Assembly (NCBI GenBank): GCA_964354375.1
Contig: CAYGZQ010000012.1
Coordinates: 12,768-76,767, forward strand
DNA: 64,000 nt
Direction of reading: 5' to 3'
DNA from: CAYGZQ01 sp964354375 [NCBI: uncultured Planctomycetota bacterium]
GTDB lineage: Bacteria > JAJVIF01 > JAPKYR01
The notes under the pieces were generated by a model. That model was given only the letters and a program-made list of their open reading frames with translations. It was not told where the DNA came from and did no database searches. Made by a program: the position numbers and the translations under genes. Numbering within the stretch: position 1 is the stretch's first letter; every line of letters begins with the position of its first letter. Shown piece after piece: positions 32,126-39,528 of the stretch.

Positions 32126-34717
32126 ATGCAGAAGCCGGCAGGACCGGAAGATCAACAGGTCGGGCTCGGTGTCGTTACCCGTGCGCCCGGGCCGACATCG
32201 CCCGGATCGGACCTCGGCCTGTGGGTCGGGCTTATCGTCCTCTTCATCCCGCTTGTCGTCTACATCTATGCGCTATGCCCCACCGTTTTCGTCGGCGATG
32301 CGGGCGACTTCGTCACGGCGGCATACACTCTTGGCGTGCCGCATCCTCCGGGCTATCCGGTGTATACGATGCTCGGCCACCTTTTCACTCATCTCCCGAT
32401 CCCCGGCGGCATCTCCGCTCCGGCCTATCGCATGAACCTGATGTCCGCGCTCGCCGCATGGGCAGCCTGCGTGTTCATGTTCCTCTTCCTGAGGCGCGTG
32501 CTTCGCACCCAATGGGCAGCGCTCGCGGGTGCACTGGTGCTCGCTTTCAGCCGGGAGTTCTGGGCCCACGCGGAGATCGCCGAAGTCTACACACTGCAGA
32601 TTCTCTTTGTGACCCTGATGCTCTACCTCGCGGTCTTGTACGTGCAGGAGAAGAAGGTGGGCTGGGCCCTGTTTCTCGCTTTCGTAATGGGGCTCGCCAT
32701 CGCGCACCAGTACGCGGTTCTGCTCTTCTACCCGGGAATCCTCATCTTCATCGGGCTCAACGGCGGGTTGCGCCTGCGATGGTACACATGGGCTCTGGCC
32801 ATACTGATCGCTTTCATCGGGCTTACACCGTACGCCTACCTCCCGATAGTCAAGTACAAAACACCGCTTGGAGAGGTCGTCTTTGTGAAGGACAAAGAGG
32901 AAGCTTCTCTTGTACCGATGGACAAGGTGGCGATAGAGGATCCTCCCCTCGCCTATTTTCTGGACTATTTCACGCGACGCCTTTACACCAAGGCCCGCCA
33001 GTATACAAACGCGCCCGGCGTCCTGACCAACCGCACAACGACGCCGATGGTCCTCAAGAAGGCCCTGGAGGTCACCCGCGACGATTTCGAAATCCCGCTC
33101 ATCATCTTCGCACTTCTGGGCTGGATCTCGCTCATCCTCTCGTTACGCCGAAAAAAACGAAAGCCGGGAGATGAAGAGTCGCCGATTCCCATCGCGGCGT
33201 TCCTGCCCCCAGCGCTGGGCTACATCCTGTATTTCCTGGTCGTCCATTTCTATCCCTCCGGCGACATCCTCGCCGCTCCCCTCGAGAACATCGCGGTTGT
33301 CGTCCCACCGCTTCTGCTTCCGCTCGAGGCCGCACTGGCCGCGATCATCGCGCTGGGATTCGATTTCGCGCAGCGGGGTATAGGCTCATACGTTCGCTCT
33401 CAGGGAGTCAAAGATCTGTCATCGAGCGAGAAATACCGGGTCTTCACTATTCTGCTTGCCATAGCCGCTTTCACGCTGGTCGCGGTCAACCTGTACCGCA
33501 ATGCCGAGTCCTGCGATAAGTCCCAGTCGGTCATCTCCTACTACTACGCGCTCAATGTGCTGGACAGCTGCGACAAGGACGCGATCCTTCTGACGACCGG
33601 CGACGAGACCTTTCTTTTCTGGTATGTCCAGAGCTGTGTGCCGCCGCGGGATCCCTACGATCGTCTTCCCGGCTACCGCAAGGATGTCTGGGCCACAAAC
33701 TGGATCCACAACCTGCCCGGTCTCGAACTCCTCGAAAAGGGCGAGCCCTATGCGATGGCTGTGGTGACCGAGAGATTCATCGCGAGCTCGACGTATTACA
33801 GAGACTATCTTGCCGCGCACGATGTTCCGCTGATCGAGCCCGACTACGGCGCTCGTCCGATCAATTCGACATTCGTGTCGTCCTCTTTCGTCGACAGCGG
33901 CGTGATCATGTACCTCGACGTCGTGCTGCAGGGAATCACGTTCTCGTTCCGGCGACCGGGGGACGTGCCGGATGCCTCGCTGCCCGATGTCCACCCGAGA
34001 GCCGATATGGGGCAGGTGGAGTCCGGTGCGGCGCCCATGATGGTCGTGGACTACTTCGACGCGCGGCCGTTCAAGGAATACAAGCGTGCCGGCCTGCCTC
34101 AATTCGAAGGCGCCGAGACCGACATCAGCGAGCTCGCCAAGTCGGACTATATCCCCGTCAACCTCGACGCGCAGGAGCTGGAGGTCCTGGGTCGATACCA
34201 GGACGCACTATATCGCTTCGGAGTCCAGGCGCTTCTCGAAGACACCCCTGAATCTGATCAAGAGGCCGTCAGCTACCTCTTCCGCTGCGTAAGCCTGCAT
34301 CCCGCCAACTGGTTCGGATGGAAAGAGCTCGGCGACGCTTTCTTTTCGACGGGACGGATCGACAGCGCCGAGCAGGCCTATCGCACGCTACTGGATCTGG
34401 GTACGGTCGAGAGCGACATAGACCCCGATATGCTCGCCGCCGCTCACGCCCAGCTTGGCCACGTCGCCCTGATCCATGGTGGAAACCTGACTGGTGAGGA
34501 CAAGGAAAGAGCTCTCGCAGCAGCCGAGAATGAGGCCCGGATTGCCCTCGCCCTCAACCCCGACGACAAGGTCGCAGCAGCCGTGCTGGCCGAAATCCAG
34601 CGTCAGCGCTCGGAATCCCGAACCGAGGGCGGGGGTCAACCCGCAACCGGAAACGAGCAGCCGAGCGATGAAGGCGGGCTGCACAGCTTCGAGCCGCCAC
34701 CCACATCGGGCGACTGA
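32126..34717 (+). CDS. DUF2723 (TMEM260-type) membrane protein with C-terminal TPR region, second paralogue
   Basis: An 863-residue protein with the same design as 17490-19970. The signature is LCPTVFVGDAGDFVTAAYTL with HPPGYPVYTMLGHLF and AEIAEVYTLQ; note GDAGD here against GDSGE in the paralogue, so the acidic motif is kept in a changed form. About ten helices reach to residue 470. A long extracytoplasmic domain follows, with TGDETFLFWYVQSC, then TPR-like repeats (about 710-830), and a Gly/Pro-rich tail. A role in protein O-glycosylation is inferred from the animal relative TMEM260. It may be co-transcribed with the two upstream membrane genes or use its own extended -10 (32110-32118). Confidence 0.8.
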   Translation: MQKPAGPEDQQVGLGVVTRAPGPTSPGSDLGLWVGLIVLFIPLVVYIYALCPTVFVGDAGDFVTAAYTLGVPHPPGYPVYTMLGHLFTHLPIPGGISAPAYRMNLMSALAAWAACVFMFLFLRRVLRTQWAALAGALVLAFSREFWAHAEIAEVYTLQILFVTLMLYLAVLYVQEKKVGWALFLAFVMGLAIAHQYAVLLFYPGILIFIGLNGGLRLRWYTWALAILIAFIGLTPYAYLPIVKYKTPLGEVVFVKDKEEASLVPMDKVAIEDPPLAYFLDYFTRRLYTKARQYTNAPGVLTNRTTTPMVLKKALEVTRDDFEIPLIIFALLGWISLILSLRRKKRKPGDEESPIPIAAFLPPALGYILYFLVVHFYPSGDILAAPLENIAVVVPPLLLPLEAALAAIIALGFDFAQRGIGSYVRSQGVKDLSSSEKYRVFTILLAIAAFTLVAVNLYRNAESCDKSQSVISYYYALNVLDSCDKDAILLTTGDETFLFWYVQSCVPPRDPYDRLPGYRKDVWATNWIHNLPGLELLEKGEPYAMAVVTERFIASSTYYRDYLAAHDVPLIEPDYGARPINSTFVSSSFVDSGVIMYLDVVLQGITFSFRRPGDVPDASLPDVHPRADMGQVESGAAPMMVVDYFDARPFKEYKRAGLPQFEGAETDISELAKSDYIPVNLDAQELEVLGRYQDALYRFGVQALLEDTPESDQEAVSYLFRCVSLHPANWFGWKELGDAFFSTGRIDSAEQAYRTLLDLGTVESDIDPDMLAAAHAQLGHVALIHGGNLTGEDKERALAAAENEARIALALNPDDKVAAAVLAEIQRQRSESRTEGGGQPATGNEQPSDEGGLHSFEPPPTSGD

Positions 34718-34718
34718 C

Positions 34719-35210
34719 CTATCTCGATTTTTCGACTCGGATTTTCTCGAGCAAAGAGCTTGTCGAGTAATGCTTGGAGAAAGGGATTATCTCGACCCTT
34801 CCGCCGTATTCCTCCACGATTTCCTTGCCCACGACATCCTCGGCCTTGTAGTCCTCGCCTTTTACCAGGATCATCGGCCTGACCGCCCGTATGAGCTCCA
34901 CCGGGGTGTCCTCGTCGAACATCACGACCCAGTTTACGACCTCAAGGGCCGCCAGCATCAGCGCCCTGGAATGCTCGTCGAGTATCGGCCTCGACGGCCC
35001 CTTCAGCCTGCGCGTGGATTCGTCCGTGTTCAACCCCACCATCAGGGCGTCCCCGAGCATCCTTGCCCTTATCAGGATGTCCACGTGCCCGGGATGGATA
35101 AGATCGAAGCACCCGTTTGTAAAGACCAGGGTGCGACCCGCCACGCGCATCTCCCTCGAGACTTCCTCCGCCTTGGCCCGGTCGATGATTTTTTTCTCGA
35201 GCTTCTTCAT
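34719..35210 (-). CDS. rfaE2: D-glycero-beta-D-manno-heptose 1-phosphate adenylyltransferase
   Basis: A 163-residue nucleotidyltransferase that adds AMP to heptose-1-phosphate, giving ADP-heptose for the LPS inner core. The cytidylyltransferase fold is clear: TNGCFDLIHPGHVDILIRAR contains the HxGH nucleotide motif, followed by GLNTDESTRRLKGPSRPI, ILVKGEDYKAEDVVG and a final STSSLLEKIR. It is the stand-alone C-terminal half of HldE; the kinase half is not here. ATG 35210 lies 25 bases after the purD stop on the same strand, so the two are one unit. It implies a heptose-containing outer membrane glycolipid. Confidence 0.9.
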   Translation of the reverse strand: MKKLEKKIIDRAKAEEVSREMRVAGRTLVFTNGCFDLIHPGHVDILIRARMLGDALMVGLNTDESTRRLKGPSRPILDEHSRALMLAALEVVNWVVMFDEDTPVELIRAVRPMILVKGEDYKAEDVVGKEIVEEYGGRVEIIPFSKHYSTSSLLEKIRVEKSR

Positions 35211-35235
35211 GTCATGCCCGCCGCGACGGCACTTC

Positions 35236-36516
35236 TCATCCGACCGGCACAAGCTCGCGGCCGATGTCGGTCCGGTAGAAAAGCCCCTTCAGCTTGCACC
35301 CGGCTATCGCGTCGTACACCTTCTTCCTGCATTCACGAAAATCCTCGCCCAGAGCGGTCACCGCGACAACCCGTCCGCCGCTCGTCAGGTACTTCTTCCC
35401 GTCTTTCCGTGTTCCCGCATGGAAGATAATCAGGTCGCGGTTCCGTTCGAGCGCATTTATGTCGTCCGTGATGTCGACTCCCTTGCGGTACTTTTCCGGG
35501 TAGCCCTCGCTCGCAAGTATCACCGCCAGCGACTTTCGACCCGATTGGCTCAGTCGCACGCCTTTGAGATTCCCCTTCGATCCGGCAACGAGTGCCGACA
35601 GGAAATCGCCCTCCATGAGCGGGAGCACCGCCTGCGCCTCCGGGTCTCCGAATCGGCAGTTGAATTCAATGAGATACGGACCGTTCTCGGTGATCATCAG
35701 CCCGAAATAGAGACATCCGCGGTAGTCGATGTTCTCTTTCTGAAGGCCCGCGACCGTCGGTTCCACGATCTCGGTCATAATGAGATCATCGAGGTCGGGC
35801 GTGACCTTCGGTGTGGGCGCGAACACGCCCATTCCGCCGGTGTTCGGACCCTTGTTGCCGTCGAACGCCCGCTTGTGATCCTGGGAATACGGGAGCCTGA
35901 TGCAGTCGGGTCCGGCAACCAGCGTCATGAGCGTGGTCTCGAAACCCTGGAGGCGCTCCTCAATGACGATGCGCTTCCCGGAATCGCCGAATTTTCTCTC
36001 AAGAAGGATGGTATCGACCGCCGCGTGCGCGTCAATCGGGTCGTCGCACACGATGGCCCCCTTTCCCTGGGCCAGACCGTCCGCCTTCACCACGCACGTC
36101 TCCTCGATTTGTTTATCAATAAATCTGTGGGCGCGATCTGCATCGTCGAACACCCGCCACTCCGCAGTAGGAATCCCGTTCCGCTCGCAGAACTCCTTCG
36201 CGAAAATCTTGCTCCCCTCCAGAAGCGCGCCGGCCTTTCCGGGTCCGAATACGGCCACTTTCGACGACCGCAGCTCGTCTGCGATCCCGCCCACCAGCGG
36301 CGCCTCCGGACCTACGACGACAAGATTGACATCGTTCGACGCGCAGAAGTCGAGCACCTCCGGGCGGCTGTCGCAGTCCAGTTCCGCATTCTCTCCGAGT
36401 GCCTCGGTTCCGGCATTCCCGGGAGCAACCGTGATTTTCGGCTCTCCCAAGCTTCGCGATATCGCCCACGCGAGAGCGTGTTCCCGACCACCAGATCCCA
36501 GCACAAGTACGTGCAT
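35236..36516 (-). CDS. purD: Phosphoribosylamine-glycine ligase
   Basis: A 426-residue ATP-grasp enzyme that joins glycine to 5-phosphoribosylamine, the second step of de novo purine synthesis. It begins MHVLVLGSGGREHALAWAI, with GPEAPLVGGIADEL, the ATP-grasp signature VVKADGLAQGKGAIV, the PurD motif NKGPNTGGMGVFAPTP and the metal-binding FNCRFGDPEAQAVLPLM. The start at 36516 follows GAGGAGC and matches the family; the open frame upstream to 36711 is spurious. Length is normal. rfaE2 follows 25 bases on. It is divergent from the lipoprotein gene at 36808, and a strong promoter for that gene lies in the gap. Confidence 0.95.
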   Translation of the reverse strand: MHVLVLGSGGREHALAWAISRSLGEPKITVAPGNAGTEALGENAELDCDSRPEVLDFCASNDVNLVVVGPEAPLVGGIADELRSSKVAVFGPGKAGALLEGSKIFAKEFCERNGIPTAEWRVFDDADRAHRFIDKQIEETCVVKADGLAQGKGAIVCDDPIDAHAAVDTILLERKFGDSGKRIVIEERLQGFETTLMTLVAGPDCIRLPYSQDHKRAFDGNKGPNTGGMGVFAPTPKVTPDLDDLIMTEIVEPTVAGLQKENIDYRGCLYFGLMITENGPYLIEFNCRFGDPEAQAVLPLMEGDFLSALVAGSKGNLKGVRLSQSGRKSLAVILASEGYPEKYRKGVDITDDINALERNRDLIIFHAGTRKDGKKYLTSGGRVVAVTALGEDFRECRKKVYDAIAGCKLKGLFYRTDIGRELVPVG

Positions 36517-36607
36517 GTGCTCTGCTCCTCTTCCCGGCCCTTTTGCGTTGCGAGAGCCATTGTACGGGTCGGGTTCCTGCAACGCAACCCGGCCGCTGGA
36601 AATGCCC

Positions 36608-36636
36608 TTGACACTTTTTGTAACTAATGGTATCCT
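36608..36636 (+). promoter_or_regulatory. Strong promoter for the CarboxypepD_reg lipoprotein
   Basis: Perfect TTGACA (36608-36613), 17-bp spacer, TATCCT (36631-36636) preceded by GG. The leader to ATG 36808 is about 165 bases and structured. Confidence 0.75.
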
Positions 36637-36641
36637 CTCGA

Positions 36642-36702
36642 TGTCGGCGGGTCGGGAATGTTCTTTACATACGTACTTTTCCCGGGTGAAGCTGAGCCGA
36701 CA
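36642..36702 (+). promoter_or_regulatory. Structured 5' leader, possible regulatory RNA
   Basis: TGTCGGC (36642-36648) pairs with GCCGACA (36696-36702), and inside it CGGGAA pairs with TTCCCG. A further AAAACA/TGTTTT hairpin follows. It begins 5 bases past the -10, so it would be the very 5' end of the mRNA. I do not recognise a known riboswitch. Confidence 0.45.
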
Positions 36703-36807
36703 GGAAAACACTCTTGTTTTTCATTAACCTTTTGAGTATGCTGTACCGTCACTAGTGACCCGACTACAGCACCGGGTACTGATACTATTTCCCCGGTGGG
36801 AGGCATC

Positions 36808-38319
36808 ATGCGCACGACACGACGAGCATCTCTTTTGACAATCTGCGTCGCGATTCTGCTTCTGATCGGAGCTTGCTCGGCAGGCGGCGGAAGTCCGGTA
36901 ACGCCCGACAACGGTCCGGACCTCTCCAAGTACGCAAGCAGCGTACAGGGATATGTCTACCAGAACGGTGGACCCGTCACCGGCGGACTCGTCTACATCT
37001 ACGACCTGTCCACCCTCAAGCTCTTCAATCAGGCCGAAATTCAGCCGAGCGGCGGTTTTGTCGCAGGCGTCGATGAGGGCCAGTATCTGCTCTTCGCCTT
37101 CAGCCCGACCGGCTGGCAGAATCCGCAGCTTGAGGCCGATTTCTCCAGTTACATCAATGTCGAGCCTGAAAACGAATACAGGGCGGATATCGAGCTCACC
37201 CGGACCCTCGAGGCCGGCGATGAGCTTGTTTTCGGATTCGTGACTTCGAGCGAGAACGATAATCCTGTCGGCGACGCGACGGTTTCCGCAGCCGGGCGAT
37301 CCACGAAGTCCGACGGGTATGGATTTTACGCCATGGCGGTGCCCGCAGGCACGTCCGATTTCACTATCTCCGCCCCCGGTTTCTTCGACCTCAAGAAGGA
37401 CACGCGCGAGGGTCAGGCCGCAGGGGACTACTACGACACCCCGTTCTTCGAGCTGAATCCGATGAGCACCTCAGGGTCGTCCATCGGCGGCAAGGTGAGG
37501 GACGTTTTCGACGGCACGGGCCTGGGAGGGGTCAGGGTCACACTGACACTCCCGGCGCTGACTGAATTCGGACCGATACGCTATCTCACCAACATGGGGG
37601 GCGAGTACAGGTTCTTCAACCTCCAGGAGGGCATCTACCGCCTGTATTTCGAGCGCCCCGGTTATGTGAGCGGCTCCCGCGACGGTCTGGTGATTAAGGA
37701 GCAGGACGAGGTCATCATTAACGTTTTCATGCACCGCGATGAGAGCAACCGCGCCAGCGTATGGGGCTACGTGAACTCGGCAAGCGTGCCTCTCCCCATC
37801 TCCGGCGCGAGGGTTACCGCCTGCAATCCGCTCCTGGGCAGCTACAGGGCGACCACCAACCCGACCGGTTATTACAGGCTGAACCAGGTTATCCCGGGCA
37901 ACTATACAATCACCATCGTCGCCCCAGGCACGGGTGTCACATACTACGAGGCCTCAAGCACGTTCCAGACAATCGTCCCCGGCGACAATCGCGTCGACTT
38001 TGCCCTCAGATACATCAATGAAGGCGTTCTCCGAGGGAAGGTTGTCGTGCTCGGCGGTGGAACCGGCTTTTTTGCCTTCCCGCCCGCCGGAGTACAGATC
38101 ACCGCTGAGAAGGTCGGGGGATCGATGAGCGGCATCAAGTTCAGGACGTCCACGAACGGCCAGGGGATTTTCGTTTTCAACGGCATTCCGATGGGCATCT
38201 ACAAGATCGACGGAAGGGCCGAGTACAGCCCCTCAGAGATCTACACGGGCACAATGTTCAATGTCATGGTGAACTCCGGTACTACTACGGCTGTCGACTT
38301 CGAGCTGACCATGAATTGA
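36808..38319 (+). CDS. Lipoprotein with repeated CarboxypepD_reg/CnaB-like domains
   Basis: A 503-residue protein. The signal peptide ends at a lipobox Cys near residue 23 (LLIGACSAG). Five Ig-like beta-sandwich units can be seen, marked by repeats of the type GYVYQNGGPVTGGLVYIYD, DGYGFYAMAVPAG, GGEYRFFNLQEGIYRLYFE, GYYRLNQVIPGNYTITIVAP and GQGIFVFNGIPMGIYKIDG. These are carboxypeptidase-regulatory-like folds, common in surface and export-linked proteins; no peptidase domain is attached. GGGAGG precedes ATG 36808 by 7 bases. It has its own promoter (36608) and a strong terminator (38344). A structural or carbohydrate-binding role at the surface is likely but unproven. Confidence 0.85.
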   Translation: MRTTRRASLLTICVAILLLIGACSAGGGSPVTPDNGPDLSKYASSVQGYVYQNGGPVTGGLVYIYDLSTLKLFNQAEIQPSGGFVAGVDEGQYLLFAFSPTGWQNPQLEADFSSYINVEPENEYRADIELTRTLEAGDELVFGFVTSSENDNPVGDATVSAAGRSTKSDGYGFYAMAVPAGTSDFTISAPGFFDLKKDTREGQAAGDYYDTPFFELNPMSTSGSSIGGKVRDVFDGTGLGGVRVTLTLPALTEFGPIRYLTNMGGEYRFFNLQEGIYRLYFERPGYVSGSRDGLVIKEQDEVIINVFMHRDESNRASVWGYVNSASVPLPISGARVTACNPLLGSYRATTNPTGYYRLNQVIPGNYTITIVAPGTGVTYYEASSTFQTIVPGDNRVDFALRYINEGVLRGKVVVLGGGTGFFAFPPAGVQITAEKVGGSMSGIKFRTSTNGQGIFVFNGIPMGIYKIDGRAEYSPSEIYTGTMFNVMVNSGTTTAVDFELTMN

Positions 38320-38343
38320 CTTTCCCGTGGTTCCAGTTGACAT

Positions 38344-38369
38344 AGCCTCCCATGCCGGGAGGCTTTTTT
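38344..38369 (+). terminator. Rho-independent terminator
   Basis: AGCCTCCC/GGGAGGCT, 8-bp stem with a 5-base loop and six T, 25 bases after the stop of the preceding gene. Confidence 0.93.
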
Positions 38370-38500
38370 GTTGCGCGCATTTCATTGATCCTGAGCCTTT
38401 CCAACGGGTGGGTTATGGAGTATCATATTCCTGACCAAATGGAAGGTTCTGATTCCGTTACGGCTGTCGCACAGCCGGGTTCTGAGAAGGTCTGATAATA

Positions 38501-39115
38501 GTGACCGAACGAGGCTACGGCATGAAGGAACTGGTTGTACATTCCATTATGTACGACCTCTTGAACAAGACCCCCGTCGTCATCCTCAAGGAGGTTAACG
38601 GGGACCGCTACCTGCCTATCCTCATCGGGATCTACGAGGCGAACGCCATAGACATGGGTCTCAAGAACATCCCGTTCCCCCGACCCATGACGCATGACCT
38701 TCTGAATCACATCCTCGAGAGACTCCAGCGATCGGTGGAGTTCATACACATCACCCATATCGAGGACAGCACGTTCTACGCGAGCATCATCCTCTACAAT
38801 GAGGGGGAGAAAATCGAGGTCGACGCGAGGCCGTCCGACGCGATCGCCCTCGCTATCCGCACGAAGAGTCCCATCCTGGTGAACGAAGAGATTCTCACCC
38901 AGGCCGGCATTCCCCTCAAGGCCATGCGGCGAGAGGACAAGCCGGAGCTCGACGAAGCTCAGACCCCCGATTTCGAGGCAGGCGGCCCTACGCAGCCCCG
39001 CGGGAGAGCGGACGATCTCACGTCCTTCAGAGATTTCATCGACAACGTCAAACCGGAGGATTTCTTCAAGGACATTGAAGACGATGACGATGATCTGGGC
39101 GGGCTCCACAACTGA
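38501..39115 (+). CDS. Bifunctional nuclease (BFN/DUF151) domain protein
   Basis: A 204-residue protein. Residues about 8-140 are the BFN domain: MKELVVHSIMYDLLNKTPVV, LPILIGIYEANAI, RPMTHDLLNHILERL, TFYASIILYNEG and DARPSDAIALAIRTKSPI, all typical. Bacterial members are poorly characterised, and the nuclease name comes from plant homologues. The C-terminus is a variable acidic tail ending in a run of Asp. GTG 38501 is the longer start; ATG 38522, after GAGG, aligns better with family N-termini. It is a single-gene unit ending at the terminator at 39149. Confidence 0.9.
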   Translation: MTERGYGMKELVVHSIMYDLLNKTPVVILKEVNGDRYLPILIGIYEANAIDMGLKNIPFPRPMTHDLLNHILERLQRSVEFIHITHIEDSTFYASIILYNEGEKIEVDARPSDAIALAIRTKSPILVNEEILTQAGIPLKAMRREDKPELDEAQTPDFEAGGPTQPRGRADDLTSFRDFIDNVKPEDFFKDIEDDDDDLGGLHN

Positions 39116-39148
39116 GACCTTCCGTATCACCTATTGGACAGAACCAGC

Positions 39149-39173
39149 CTCCCGCATTGTCGGGAGTTTTTTT
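39149..39173 (+). terminator. Rho-independent terminator after the BFN-domain gene
   Basis: CTCCCG/CGGGAG stem with a 6-base loop and seven T, 33 bases after the stop. Confidence 0.92.
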
Positions 39174-39189
39174 CGAACATGGGGACAGG

Positions 39190-39257
39190 CACCTCACCCC
39201 CCGTTCCCCCCTCTCCATCCGCCGCGGCGGATGGAGAGGGGGCTAGGGGGTGAGGTG
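39190..39257. repeat. Long hairpin repeat between the BFN-domain gene and tRNA-Ser
   Basis: A 68-bp palindrome: the outer arms CACCTCACCCC/GGGGTGAGGTG enclose CTCTCCATCCGCC/GGCGGATGGAGAG around a GC loop. The sequence type (CTCACCCCCTAGCCCC on the complement) is one I recall as a very common dispersed repeat in environmental genomes. Confidence 0.8.
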
Positions 39258-39326
39258 GAAACGGTAAGGGGGAGTGAGGTCTGACTGCGGAATCACTTGC
39301 CGGACGCCCCCCCGCCCACGGCTTGG

Positions 39327-39355
39327 TTGAGCGGTCAACCCTTGTGTGGTAGAAT
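39327..39355 (+). promoter_or_regulatory. Promoter of tRNA-Ser
   Basis: TTGAGC (39327-39332), 17-bp spacer, TAGAAT (39350-39355) preceded by GG; 19 bases before the tRNA 5' end. Confidence 0.75.
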
Positions 39356-39374
39356 CAGCTATTCCGAATCCTGT

Positions 39375-39466
39375 GGAGAGGTGGCTGAGTGGCTGAAAGC
39401 ACTCGCCTGCTAAGTGAGTAAGGGGCGATAGCTCCTTCCAGGGTTCGAATCCCTGCCTCTCCGCCA
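39375..39466 (+). tRNA. tRNA-Ser (GCT anticodon), CCA encoded
   Basis: The acceptor stem GGAGAGG/CCTCTCC closes the molecule. A D-arm (GCTGAGTGGCTGAAAGC), an anticodon loop with CTGCTAA (anticodon GCT, reading AGC and AGT), a long class II variable arm (AAGGGGCGATAGCTCCTT) and the T-arm AGGGTTCGAATCCCTG follow. The discriminator is G and CCA is encoded at 39464-39466. The long variable arm confirms serine. Confidence 0.97.
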
Positions 39467-39479
39467 CAGAAAGGAAAAT

Positions 39480-39504
39480 GCCCCCGGGTTTCCGGGGGCT
39501 TTTT
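39480..39504 (+). terminator. Rho-independent terminator of tRNA-Ser
   Basis: GCCCCCGG/CCGGGGGC stem, 4-base loop, five T; begins 14 bases after the encoded CCA. Confidence 0.92.
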
Positions 39505-39528
39505 CATGTTTCTGCGCGATCGGTCCGC

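Noticed and set aside
36642-36702. Cyclic-di-GMP riboswitch in the leader at 36642
   Set aside because: The stems are present, but I cannot find the conserved GEMM core residues.
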